Shown here: piece by piece, positions 9,533 to 18,015 of the stretch
How positions within the stretch are numbered: position 1 is the stretch's first letter
Layout of the letters: each line of letters begins with the position of its first letter
Assembly (NCBI RefSeq): GCF_016907835.1
Contig: NZ_JAFBCT010000001.1
Coordinates: 1,364,001-1,428,000 of the forward strand
From: Agromyces cerinus
GTDB lineage: Bacteria > Actinomycetota > Actinomycetes > Actinomycetales > Microbacteriaceae
DNA length: 64,000 nt
Reading direction: 5' to 3'
Translations under genes and position numbers: made by a program
The notes under the pieces: model-generated
What the model saw: the letters and a program-made list of their open reading frames with translations, nothing else
What the model was told of the DNA's origin: nothing
Database searches by the model: none

Positions 9533-10378
9533 TCACGAATCGAGGGCGGCCGCGATCGCGACGAGGGTCTCGCTCGCGCCGGCATTGACCTTGACCGCTG
9601 CGCGGCCGTCGCCCTTCGTGAGCCCTCGGTTGACGATGACGATCGGAAGACGCTTGCGCCGGGCCTGCTCGATGAGCCGCATGCCCGAGTTCACGACGAG
9701 AGACGAGCCTGCGACGAGCAGCACGTCGGCGCCCTGCACGAGGGAGGCCGCCGCCTGGAACCGGTCGGACGGCACGAACTCGCCGAAGAAGACCACATCG
9801 GGTTTCAGGATGCCGCCGCACACGGTGCACGCGGGGATCACCATCGCGTCGACGTCGTCGACCTCGACGTCTCCGTCGGGGGCCGGACGGATCGCGGTCT
9901 CGAGGTCGATCTCGGGATTCAGCTCCTCGAGCCGTGCAGCGACCGCCTGCCGAGCGTAGTGCTGGCCGCAGGTGAGGCACAGCACGCGGTCCATGCTGCC
10001 GTGCAGCTCGATCACGTGACGGCTGCCCGCACGGCGGTGCAGGCCGTCGACGTTCTGGGTGATCACGCCGCTGACGACGCCGCGAGCCTCGAGTTCGGCG
10101 AGGGCGAGGTGACCGCGGTTCGGCACCGCGCTGCCGAAGCTGCGCCATCCGAGGTGGCTGCCCGCCCAGTAGCGCTTGCGCGCCTGCTCGGAGGCGAGGA
10201 AGGTCTGCACGGTCATCGGTGTGCGCACGGGAGCGCCCTCGCCGCGATAGTCGGGGATGCCCGAGTCGGTGCTGACGCCCGCCCCGGTGAGCACCGCGAC
10301 GCGCGCCCCGCGGAGCAGCTCGATCGCCTCGGCGACGTGCGCCTCGACCCCGACCGGAGCCTCGATACCAGTGCTCAC
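9533..10378 (-). CDS. NAD-dependent protein deacylase (sirtuin, Sir2 family)
   Basis: Removes acyl groups from lysines using NAD+. Seen: LTGAGVSTDSGIPDYRG for NAD binding, ITQNVDGLHRRAG, the catalytic His in IELHGSM, and a zinc ribbon from CLTC and CTVC pairs. The 281-residue length and the lack of the Ala-x-x-x-Tyr-x-x-Arg set that marks bacterial desuccinylases fit a class II, SIRT4-like enzyme. The GTG at 10378 has a GGGAGAG ribosome site about 5 nt upstream. Confidence 0.93.
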   Translation of the reverse strand: MSTGIEAPVGVEAHVAEAIELLRGARVAVLTGAGVSTDSGIPDYRGEGAPVRTPMTVQTFLASEQARKRYWAGSHLGWRSFGSAVPNRGHLALAELEARGVVSGVITQNVDGLHRRAGSRHVIELHGSMDRVLCLTCGQHYARQAVAARLEELNPEIDLETAIRPAPDGDVEVDDVDAMVIPACTVCGGILKPDVVFFGEFVPSDRFQAAASLVQGADVLLVAGSSLVVNSGMRLIEQARRKRLPIVIVNRGLTKGDGRAAVKVNAGASETLVAIAAALDS

Positions 10379-10469
10379 GCGACTCTCCCTTCGGCGATGT
10401 TCTCGAGTCTAGACGCGTCCGTTTTCCGGAATGTTTCGTGCACTGGCAGGCTGGAGGGTGAGGAGACGC

Positions 10470-11303
10470 ATGCACATCGAACGAGTCCGCGACGCGGCAT
10501 CCGATGCGGTGGCCGATTACGCACGGCTGACCGACGTCGCGCTGCGCAGCGCCCACGAGCCCGAACAGGGCCTGTACATCGCCGAATCGGCGAAGGTCAT
10601 CCGCCGGGCAATCGGTGCCGGCCACCGCCCGCGCTCGGTGCTCATGGAGGAGAAGTGGCTCGCAGGCCTCGAACCGGTGCTCGCGCCGTTCGACATCCCC
10701 GTGCACCTCGCCGACCCCGACCAGCTCGAGGTGATCACCGGGTACCGCGTGCACCGCGGTGCGCTGGCGGCGTTCGAGCGGCCGGTGCTCGCCGATCCGG
10801 CCGAGCTCCTCGCGGGCGCCCGCCGCGTCGTCGTGCTCGAGGACATCGTCGACCACACGAACGTCGGCGCCATCTTCCGGAGCGTCGCCGCGCTCGGCGC
10901 CGACGCGGTGCTCGTCAGCCCGCGCTGCGCCGATCCGCTCTACCGCCGGAGCGTGCGGGTGAGCATGGGCACCGTGTTCCAGGTGCCGTGGACCCGGCTG
11001 CCCGAATGGCCGGAAGCGGCCGAGCTGCTGCATGCGCACGGCTTCACGATCGCGGCGCTCGCCCTCGCGGACGACGCGGTCTCGCTGCCCGATCTCGCCG
11101 CCGATGCTCCCGAGCGCCTCGCACTCGTGTTCGGCGCCGAGGGCGACGGTCTCAGTCGCACGGCGCTCGAGTCGGCTGATCGGGTCGTGACGATCCCCAT
11201 GCGGCACGGCGTCGACTCGCTGAACGTCGCAGCCGCCGCCGCGGTCGTGCTGTACGCGGTCGCGCTGCCCGAGGTCGGGCTGCCGGCGGAGGTCCCATCA
11301 TGA
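10470..11303 (+). CDS. SpoU-family (SPOUT) RNA 2'-O-methyltransferase
   Basis: 277-residue TrmH/SpoU methyltransferase with an N-terminal substrate-binding domain (HEPEQGLYIAESAKVIRRAI) and a knotted SAM domain: motif 1 DHTNVGAIFRS with its Asn and Arg, motif 2 LVFGAEGDGLS and motif 3 IPMRHGVDSLNVAAA. Likely target is rRNA or tRNA ribose. The ATG at 10470 has GAGGAG about 5 nt upstream; a longer ATG frame from 10431 adds basic residues without similarity. Its stop overlaps the ATG of the carboxypeptidase gene (ATGA). Confidence 0.92.
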   Translation: MHIERVRDAASDAVADYARLTDVALRSAHEPEQGLYIAESAKVIRRAIGAGHRPRSVLMEEKWLAGLEPVLAPFDIPVHLADPDQLEVITGYRVHRGALAAFERPVLADPAELLAGARRVVVLEDIVDHTNVGAIFRSVAALGADAVLVSPRCADPLYRRSVRVSMGTVFQVPWTRLPEWPEAAELLHAHGFTIAALALADDAVSLPDLAADAPERLALVFGAEGDGLSRTALESADRVVTIPMRHGVDSLNVAAAAAVVLYAVALPEVGLPAEVPS

Positions 11304-12550
11304 CCGACGCCCAAGACGCGACTGCCAAGGCGAGGGTGTACCGACGCCGTCGCATCGTCGTCTTCAGCGCGCTCGCGGTCGTCATCGCGCTCATCACGAC
11401 GGGCGGCGTCTACACGGCCAATGCGCTCGGTGCCGCGGTGCCCGCTGCCGCCCCGCAGGTCACCGATCCCGAGCCGGTCGCCGCGGCGCCGCAGGCGCTG
11501 GCGCTGCCCGGGTTCGGGGGCTACGCCGTCGGCGCCGTCGGATTCGAGGGACTCATGGCCGCGGGCAACGAGACGACCCTCATGCCGATGGCGAGCATCA
11601 CCAAGGTCATCACCGCGCTCACGGTGCTCGCCGAGCATCCGATCTCCGCAGGCGAGAGCGGGCCCGACATCGAGTACACCGACGCCGACGTCGACATCTA
11701 CTGGGACATGGTGGAGCAGAACGGCTCGGTGGCCCCCGTCGAGGCGGGTGCGACCCTGAGCCTCAAGGAGAGCCTCGAGGCGCTGCTCATCCCGTCGGGC
11801 AACAACTACGGCATCTCCATCGCGAACTGGGCCTTCGGCTCCGAGCAGGCGCTCGTCGAGAAGGCCAATGCCTGGCTCGCCGCCAACGGACTCGCGAACA
11901 CCCACGTGGTCGACTCCAGCGGCATCTCCGACGACAACCTCGGCACCGCATCCGACATGGTCCTCCTCGGCGAGATCGCGCTCCGCGACCCGACCATCGC
12001 GGCCATCGTCGCGTCGAAGAGCGTCGAGATCCCCGAGCTCGGCACCCTCGAGAACTCGAACAAGCTGCTCGGAACGCATGGCGTCGACGGCATGAAGACC
12101 GGCACGACGGATGACGCGGCGAACCTGCTCTTCACAGCCGACTACGCGGTCGGCGCCTCGACGGTGACCGTGGTCGGCGTGCTCCTCGGAGGCGAGAACC
12201 ACTCCGTGCTCGACGAGGCCATCGCCGCGCTGCTCGACTCCGTCGCCCCGGGCTTCCACGAGGTCGTGCCGCTCGAGGCGAATCAGGTGCTCGCCGAGTA
12301 CACGACGCCGTGGGGCGAGACCGCTCGGGCTCGCACCGCCGACGGCGCCACCGTCGTCGTGTGGAGCGACACGCCCGTCGACGTCGAGGTGCAGGCCGAT
12401 CCCATCACGCTGGCGCAGCGTGGCGAGGAGGTCGGCACCGCGATCGTTCGCGCCGGCACCCAGGAGATCAGCGTGCCGCTCGTGCTCGATGCCGGGATCG
12501 ACGACCCCGGGGCGTGGTGGCGCCTCTCGAATCCGGGCGCGCTCGGCTGA
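11300..12550 (+). CDS. D-alanyl-D-alanine carboxypeptidase (PBP5-like, S11 family)
   Basis: Trims the terminal D-Ala of peptidoglycan stem peptides. The 416-residue protein has a basic N-terminus and one membrane helix (about residues 19-43), then the three penicillin-binding motifs: SITK (about 99-102), SGN (about 166-168) and KTG (about 266-268). A C-terminal beta domain follows. The family acts outside the membrane. It is translationally coupled to the rRNA/tRNA methyltransferase upstream, which seems a convenience pairing rather than a functional one. Confidence 0.92.
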   Translation: MTDAQDATAKARVYRRRRIVVFSALAVVIALITTGGVYTANALGAAVPAAAPQVTDPEPVAAAPQALALPGFGGYAVGAVGFEGLMAAGNETTLMPMASITKVITALTVLAEHPISAGESGPDIEYTDADVDIYWDMVEQNGSVAPVEAGATLSLKESLEALLIPSGNNYGISIANWAFGSEQALVEKANAWLAANGLANTHVVDSSGISDDNLGTASDMVLLGEIALRDPTIAAIVASKSVEIPELGTLENSNKLLGTHGVDGMKTGTTDDAANLLFTADYAVGASTVTVVGVLLGGENHSVLDEAIAALLDSVAPGFHEVVPLEANQVLAEYTTPWGETARARTADGATVVVWSDTPVDVEVQADPITLAQRGEEVGTAIVRAGTQEISVPLVLDAGIDDPGAWWRLSNPGALG

Positions 12551-12588
12551 GCACCGCCCCTCGAGACCGCTCGCCGAGCGTCGTCGGC

Positions 12589-13374
12589 CTATTCGGGTGA
12601 CGCGTACGGCGCGGCATCCGGTCGCTTGGCGCTGATGAGATCGCCCGACGACTGGTGACGGATGCGTCGCACGACCCAGGGCACGAGGTACTCGCGCGCC
12701 CAGGAGATGTCGTCGACGCGCGCCTGACGCCACGTGCTCGACGGCAGCGGCTCGGGTCGCAGCGGCTCGAGGTCGTGCTCGACGTTCAACGCGTCGACGA
12801 CCATGCGTGCGACGGTGTGGTGGCCGAGCGAGTTCAGGTGCAGGCGGTCGGGCGCCCACATGCGCTGGTCCTGAATGGCGGTGAGCGCCCACTGGTCGGC
12901 CACGATGCAGTCGTACTTCGCGGCGATCGTGCGCAGGTTCTCGTTGTAGATCGCGACCTTGCCGCGGATGCCGCGGAACACGGGAGAGAAGCCGACGTCG
13001 ACGCCGGTGAAGATGACGATCGTCGCGTGATCGCGGGAGAGGCGCTCGATCGCGTACTCGAAGCGCGCCGCGATCTCGTCGGGGTCGGTGCGCGGGCGGA
13101 TGACGTCGTTGCCGCCGGCGGAGATCGTGATGAGGTCGGGGCGCAGCGCGAGGGCGGGCTCGATCTGCTCGTCGATGATCTGCTGGATGAGCTTGCCGCG
13201 CACGGCGAGGTTCGCGTACGCGAAGTCCTCGGTGCCCTGGGCCAGTTCCTCGGCGACACGGTCGGCCCAGCCGCGGTGACCGCCGGGCGCACCCGGTTCG
13301 GGGTCGCCGATGCCTTCCGTGAACGAGTCGCCGAGGGCGACGTAGCGCGACCAGGGATGCTGCTGCGTGACCAT
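12589..13374 (-). CDS. SGNH/GDSL-type esterase
   Basis: 261-residue SGNH hydrolase: block I VALGDSFTEGIGD (Ser), block III SAGGNDVI, block V DRLHLNSLGHHT with the catalytic Asp and His. No signal peptide, so probably a cytoplasmic esterase or lipase of unknown substrate. The frame stays open upstream, but ATG 13374 is preceded at 6 nt by CACAAT and by GGAGGA abutting the start; the upstream extension overlaps the divergent helicase promoter. Confidence 0.85.
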   Translation of the reverse strand: MVTQQHPWSRYVALGDSFTEGIGDPEPGAPGGHRGWADRVAEELAQGTEDFAYANLAVRGKLIQQIIDEQIEPALALRPDLITISAGGNDVIRPRTDPDEIAARFEYAIERLSRDHATIVIFTGVDVGFSPVFRGIRGKVAIYNENLRTIAAKYDCIVADQWALTAIQDQRMWAPDRLHLNSLGHHTVARMVVDALNVEHDLEPLRPEPLPSSTWRQARVDDISWAREYLVPWVVRRIRHQSSGDLISAKRPDAAPYASPE

Positions 13375-13439
13375 TCCTCCATTGTGCCAACTCGATCCCG
13401 GTTCGGGGATGTCGGGTGCCTCCGCTACGCTCGGATCCA

Positions 13440-15239
13440 GTGAGTACTGCGATCCCTTTCGGCCCCCAACCGGGCACGTCAGCCGCCGAGCACCTCTCAC
13501 CCTCGTTCCCCGAACGCGCAGCGTGGGGAACGGCATCGAAGCTCCGGGCCTGGCAGGCCGAGGCCCTCGAGCAGTACCTCACCGAGCTGCCGCGGGACTT
13601 CCTCGCTGCCGCGACGCCGGGCGCCGGCAAGACGACGTTCGCCCTGCGTCTCGCGGCAGAACTCCGGGCGCGGCGCATCATCGACCGCATCACCGTGGTG
13701 GCGCCGACCGACCACCTGAAACGGCAGTGGGCGGATGCCGCGGCGCGTGCCGGTATCCGGCTCGACCCGGACTTCCGCAACGCCCACGGTCGCACCGCCC
13801 GCCACTACCACGGGGTCGCCGTCACCTACGCGCAGGTCGCGATGCGGCCTGGCCTCCATCGCGAGGTGACGATGTCGGGCAAGACCCTTGTCATCCTCGA
13901 CGAGGTCCACCACGGCGGCGACACGCTCTCGTGGGGCGACGCGATCCGCGAGGCGTTCGAGCGCGCCGAGAAGCGGCTGTCGCTGACCGGTACGCCGTTC
14001 CGCTCCGACACCGCTCCCATTCCTTTCGTTGACTACGTTCCCGACGCGCAGGGGGTGCGTCTCTCGAGGTCCGACTACAACTACGGATACGGCCGCGCCC
14101 TCGCCGACGGCGTCGTGCGCCCGGTGCTCTTCATGGTCTACGCGGGCCACATGCGCTGGCGCACGAAGGCCGGCGACGAGATGGAGGCGAAGCTCGGCGA
14201 AGACAACACGAAGGACATCACCTCGTCGGCCTGGCGCACGGCGCTCGAACCGAGCGGCGAGTGGATCCCCGCGGTGCTCGCCGCCGCCGACCGGCGCCTC
14301 ACCGAGGTGCGCCACGGCATCCCCGACGCGGGCGGCCTCGTCATCGCGACCGACCAGACCGTCGCCCGCGCCTACGCGCAGATCCTCGAACAGATCTGCG
14401 GCGAGAAGGTGACGATCGTGCTCTCCGACGAGAAGGAGGCGAGCTCGCGCATCGAGGAGTTCTCGGCGAACACCAGCCGGTGGATGGTCGCCGTGCGCAT
14501 GGTGTCCGAGGGTGTCGACGTGCCGCGCCTCGCGGTGGGCGTCTACGCCACGAGCGCCTCGACGCCCCTCTTCTTCGCCCAGGCGATCGGCCGCTTCGTG
14601 CGGGCCCGTCGCCGCGGTGAGACGGCCTCGGTCTTCCTGCCCAACGTGCCCACCCTCATGAATCTCGCGTCGCAGATGGAGCTCGAACGCGATCACGCCC
14701 TCGACCGCCGAGGCGGCGACGATGACGACGACGGCCTCGACGACAGCCTGCTCGAGTCGGCCAACCGCGAAGAGCGGGCCTCCGAAGAAGAGATGGGGCT
14801 CGGCACCTGGGAGGCGCTCGGGTCGGATGCCTCGTTCGACCGAGTGCTCTTCGACGGCACCGAGTTCGGCACGCTCGCCGAGCCCGGCAGCGATGAGGAG
14901 TACGACTTCATCGGCATCCCCGGCATCCTCGAGCCGGAGCAGGTCTCCGAGCTGCTGCGGCACCGTCAGGCGCGGCAGGCGCGGCGTGCGGGGGAGCGTC
15001 GCAAGCACGTCGTCGCCGACGAGACCCCCGAACCGGTCGCGCTCTTCCGCACGCTCAAAGAGCAGCGGTCGCTGCTCAACAGCCTCGTCGGGCTGTGGGC
15101 GCGGCATACGGGCGAGGCGCACTCGCAGGTGCACGGCGAGCTCCGCCGCGTCTGCGGCGGCCCTGCGGTCGCGCAGGCCACCGTGACGCAGTTGCAGGCG
15201 CGCATCGAGTTCCTGCGCAAGCGCCTCGGCAGTCGCTGA
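13440..15239 (+). CDS. DEAD/DEAH-box superfamily 2 helicase
   Basis: 599-residue helicase common in actinobacteria. Walker A is ATPGAGKTT, Walker B DEVHH, motif III LTGTPF, and the RecA2 domain has MVSEGVDVPRL and AIGRFVRARRRGE (arginine finger). An acidic linker DDDDDGLDD and a basic HRQARQARRAGERRKH segment follow. Role unknown; DNA or RNA repair remodelling is a guess. Start GTG 13440 lies 8 nt after TACGCT; an upstream ATG at 13416 would begin inside that promoter. Confidence 0.86.
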   Translation: MSTAIPFGPQPGTSAAEHLSPSFPERAAWGTASKLRAWQAEALEQYLTELPRDFLAAATPGAGKTTFALRLAAELRARRIIDRITVVAPTDHLKRQWADAAARAGIRLDPDFRNAHGRTARHYHGVAVTYAQVAMRPGLHREVTMSGKTLVILDEVHHGGDTLSWGDAIREAFERAEKRLSLTGTPFRSDTAPIPFVDYVPDAQGVRLSRSDYNYGYGRALADGVVRPVLFMVYAGHMRWRTKAGDEMEAKLGEDNTKDITSSAWRTALEPSGEWIPAVLAAADRRLTEVRHGIPDAGGLVIATDQTVARAYAQILEQICGEKVTIVLSDEKEASSRIEEFSANTSRWMVAVRMVSEGVDVPRLAVGVYATSASTPLFFAQAIGRFVRARRRGETASVFLPNVPTLMNLASQMELERDHALDRRGGDDDDDGLDDSLLESANREERASEEEMGLGTWEALGSDASFDRVLFDGTEFGTLAEPGSDEEYDFIGIPGILEPEQVSELLRHRQARQARRAGERRKHVVADETPEPVALFRTLKEQRSLLNSLVGLWARHTGEAHSQVHGELRRVCGGPAVAQATVTQLQARIEFLRKRLGSR

Positions 15240-15270
15240 GCCGGCCCGCCACGGGAGGGCGGAGGCGATT

Positions 15271-15298
15271 TGGACATGTTTTCTACAGCGTGTAGAAA
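15271..15298 (+). promoter_or_regulatory. Promoter with 19-bp palindromic operator before hmp
   Basis: A perfect inverted repeat, TTTCTACA-GCG-TGTAGAAA (15280-15298), fills the promoter: TGGACA (15271-15276) could be the -35 and TAGAAA (15293-15298) the -10 with a 16-bp spacer. A repressor bound here would block RNA polymerase. A nitric-oxide-sensing NsrR/Rrf2-type repressor is the obvious candidate from the hmp context, but the sequence also resembles the TACA/TGTA core of BlaI/CopY-type operators. Confidence 0.7.
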
Positions 15299-15349
15299 TA
15301 GAGCGGAATCCGGTCGTCACGTACCGGTTCGACGCTCGAAGGAGAAACG

Positions 15350-16522
15350 ATGCTGTCTGAGAAGTCCCGCCCCGTCATCGAGGCCACACTGCCCGTCATC
15401 GCGGGACGCATCGACGAGATCACGCCGAAGTTCTACCGCCGACTGTTCGCCGCCCATCCCGAACTGATGGACGGCATGTTCAGCCGCGCCAACCAGCAGA
15501 ACGGCACGCAGCAGCGAGCACTCGCCGGCAGCATCGCCGCCTTCGCCACGCACCTCCTGGCCCACCCGGGCACGCTGCCGGAGGCCGTGCTCGCGCGCAT
15601 CGCGAACAAGCACACCTCGCTCGGCATCCCCGAGTCGGGCTACCCGATCGTCTACGAGCACCTCTTCGCCGCCATCGCCGAAGATCTGGGCGAGGCCGTC
15701 ACGCCCGAGGTGGCCGAAGCCTGGACCGAGGTCTACTGGCTCATGGCCGATGCGCTGATCAAGCTCGAGAAAGGTCTCTACGCCCAGCAGGCGAACGATG
15801 AGATGTGGACGATGTGGCGCGTCACGGCGAAGGAGGCCGCCGGCGTGGGATCCGTCACGTTCCGGCTGACGCCGGCCGACAGCACCCCCGTCACTCGCGC
15901 CACCCCCGGCCAGTACGTCTCCGTGCGTGTGCGCCTCGCCGACGGCCTCCGTCAGGCGCGCCAGTACTCGCTGTCGGACAACGTGGACTCGCTCAGCGAG
16001 CGGGTCTTCACGACCAAGCTCGACGAGGGCGGTGAGGTCTCGCCGCACCTGCACGGCTCCGTGGACGTCGGCGACGTCGTCGAGCTCTCCAACCCGTACG
16101 GCGACATCGAGCTCGACGACTCCGATGCCCCGATCGTGCTCGCCACCGCGGGCATCGGCTGCACCCCGAGCGCGTCCATCCTGCAGTCGCTCGCGCAGCA
16201 GGTCTCCGGCCGCCGGGTGCTCGTGCTGCACGCCGAGCAGCGCGCCGAGAACTGGGCCCTCGAAGGGCAGATGCGCTCGGCCGTGGATCGGCTTCCGAAC
16301 GCGGAGCTGCAGCTCTGGCTGGAAGAGGCCGCGACGGGCGTGGACGCCGAGACCGGCTTCATGGACCTGAACGGCGTCGAGCTGCCGGCCGGCGCGAAGG
16401 TGTACCTCTGCGGGCCGCTGCCCTTCATGCGCTCCATCCGGTCGCAGGCGATCAGTGCAGGCATCCCGGCAACCGACATCCACTACGAGGTGTTCGGACC
16501 GGACGTCTGGCTGGCCGCCTGA
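15350..16522 (+). CDS. hmp: Flavohemoprotein (nitric oxide dioxygenase)
   Basis: Converts NO and O2 to nitrate using NAD(P)H. The 390-residue protein has a globin domain (1 to about 140; proximal His88 in ANKHTSLG, B10 Tyr29 in KFYRRLF), an FAD domain with ARQYSLSD and an NAD domain with LATAGIGCTP and VYLCGPLPFM. The ATG at 15350 has AAGGAGA 5 nt upstream. The strong hairpin behind it and its own operator make it a single-gene unit. Confidence 0.95.
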   Translation: MLSEKSRPVIEATLPVIAGRIDEITPKFYRRLFAAHPELMDGMFSRANQQNGTQQRALAGSIAAFATHLLAHPGTLPEAVLARIANKHTSLGIPESGYPIVYEHLFAAIAEDLGEAVTPEVAEAWTEVYWLMADALIKLEKGLYAQQANDEMWTMWRVTAKEAAGVGSVTFRLTPADSTPVTRATPGQYVSVRVRLADGLRQARQYSLSDNVDSLSERVFTTKLDEGGEVSPHLHGSVDVGDVVELSNPYGDIELDDSDAPIVLATAGIGCTPSASILQSLAQQVSGRRVLVLHAEQRAENWALEGQMRSAVDRLPNAELQLWLEEAATGVDAETGFMDLNGVELPAGAKVYLCGPLPFMRSIRSQAISAGIPATDIHYEVFGPDVWLAA

Positions 16523-16533
16523 CGAGGCCCCAC

Positions 16534-16574
16534 GGAGCGCGGTGGCGGCCGAACGCGGGCCGCCGCCGCGCTCC
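16534..16574 (+). terminator. Terminator hairpin after hmp
   Basis: A 17-bp stem, 16534-16550 with 16558-16574, containing one G-U pair, closes a 7-nt loop 11 bp after the hmp stop. It is all but fully G/C and is among the strongest hairpins in the window. Confidence 0.85.
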
Positions 16575-16597
16575 GACGCAGGTCTAGCATGACGAGT

Positions 16598-17977
16598 ATG
16601 GAACGCCGCTCCCGGGTGCTCGTCGTCGCCATCGTCGTCGCCTTCATCGCGTTCCTCGACGGTGCGGTCATCAACGTCGCACTCCCCGCGATCGAGGCCG
16701 AACTCGGCGGAGGACTCGCCCTGCAGCAGTGGGCGGTCGACGCCTACCTGCTGACCCTCGGGTCGCTCATCCTCCTCGCGGGCTCCCTGTCGGATTCCTA
16801 CGGGCGGCTGCGCATCATCCGCATCGGTCTCTACGGCTTCGCCGCCACCTCGGCGCTCTGCGCCATGGCACCCGACGGGCTCGTCTTCGTCATCGGTCGC
16901 GGACTGCAGGGCGCCGCGGGCGCGCTCCTCGTGCCGAGCTCGCTCGCCCTCATCATCGCGACGTTCCCGGCTGCGCAGCAGGGCAAGGCGATCGGGCGCT
17001 GGACGGCGTGGACCACCGTTGCCTTCCTCGTCGGACCGCTCCTCGGCGGCCTGCTCGTCGACCTCGTCTCGTGGCGGCTCGTCTTCTGGATCAATCTGCT
17101 GCCGATCGCCTTCGCGCTCGTCTTCATGCACGCACTCGGTCGCGACGCCCCGAACCCCGCGAAGGAGCGCATCGACTGGCTGGGTGCCTCGCTCGGCGTC
17201 GTCGGCCTCGGTGGCACGGTCTTCGCGCTCATCGAGCAGGGCAGGTTCGGCTGGTCATCGCCGGTCGTCTACATTCCGCTCGTCGTGGGTCTGGTCGCAT
17301 TGATCGCGTTCGTCTGGTGGGAGCATCGGGCGCCGCAGCCGATGCTGCCGCTCAGCCTCTTCCGAGCGCGGAACTTCGCAGCGGGCAACCTCGCCACGCT
17401 CTTCATCTACGCCGCGTTCTCGCTCGGACCGTTCGCGATCACGATCTTCCTGCAGGAGTTCGCGGGGTTCTCGGCCACGGCCGCCGGGCTCGCCACGTTG
17501 CCGCCGACGATCATGATCGTCCTCCTGGGCTCCTGGTTCGGCGGGCTGTCCACCCGATTCGGGCCGCGCATCTTCATGACGCTCGGGCCGATCACCGCGG
17601 CGCTCGGGTACCTGCTCACCCTCACGGTCACGACCGAGGTGTCGTACTGGACGCAGCTCCTGCCGGGCATCATCGTGATGGGGCTCGGCATGGCGATGAC
17701 CGTCGCACCGCTCACCGCGGCGATCCTGGGCGCGGTCGATCCGGCCCGGGCCGGCATCGGCTCCGCCGTCAACAACGCCGTCGCACGCATCGCCGGGCTC
17801 GTCGCGATCGCCTCGATCGGCGTCATCGTCGGCACGCAGCTCGACGTCACGGGGTTCCACCGAGCCGCGATCGCGACCGCGGGCTTCCTCGTGATCGGCG
17901 GCATCGTGTCGTGGATCGGCATCAGGAACCCCGTGCACACGGCCGCGACGACGGCACGCGAGCCGGCGCGCGACTGA
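16598..17977 (+). CDS. MFS exporter, DHA2 (EmrB/QacA) family, 14 transmembrane segments
   Basis: Proton-driven drug or metabolite exporter of 459 residues. It opens with FIAFLDGAVINVALPAI (motif D1), followed by motif A GSLSDSYGRLR and motif C-like VGPLLGGLLV; hydrophobic stretches recur to the end, fitting 14 segments. I prefer ATG 16598, 7 nt after TAGCAT (16585-16590), to ATG 16589, which lies inside that hexamer. No regulator is adjacent. The substrate cannot be predicted. Confidence 0.9.
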   Translation: MERRSRVLVVAIVVAFIAFLDGAVINVALPAIEAELGGGLALQQWAVDAYLLTLGSLILLAGSLSDSYGRLRIIRIGLYGFAATSALCAMAPDGLVFVIGRGLQGAAGALLVPSSLALIIATFPAAQQGKAIGRWTAWTTVAFLVGPLLGGLLVDLVSWRLVFWINLLPIAFALVFMHALGRDAPNPAKERIDWLGASLGVVGLGGTVFALIEQGRFGWSSPVVYIPLVVGLVALIAFVWWEHRAPQPMLPLSLFRARNFAAGNLATLFIYAAFSLGPFAITIFLQEFAGFSATAAGLATLPPTIMIVLLGSWFGGLSTRFGPRIFMTLGPITAALGYLLTLTVTTEVSYWTQLLPGIIVMGLGMAMTVAPLTAAILGAVDPARAGIGSAVNNAVARIAGLVAIASIGVIVGTQLDVTGFHRAAIATAGFLVIGGIVSWIGIRNPVHTAATTAREPARD

Positions 17978-17992
17978 GCCGGGACTCGCTCA

Positions 17993-18012
17993 GCGCACGC
18001 CGGAACGTGCGC
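17993..18012. terminator. Hairpin between convergent MFS and PLP-enzyme genes
   Basis: GCGCACG (17993-17999) and CGTGCGC (18006-18012) form a 7-bp stem with a 6-nt loop in the 38-bp gap; either strand can use it. Confidence 0.6.
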
Positions 18013-18015
18013 CGC

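Noticed and set aside
10940..13795. Very long open frame on the minus strand (about 950 codons), and similar ones at 8889-11207, 16729-19308 and 27554-30163
   Set aside because: They lie opposite or across well-supported genes, consist of Arg/Ala/Pro-rich sequence without domain similarity, and arise from the high G+C content.
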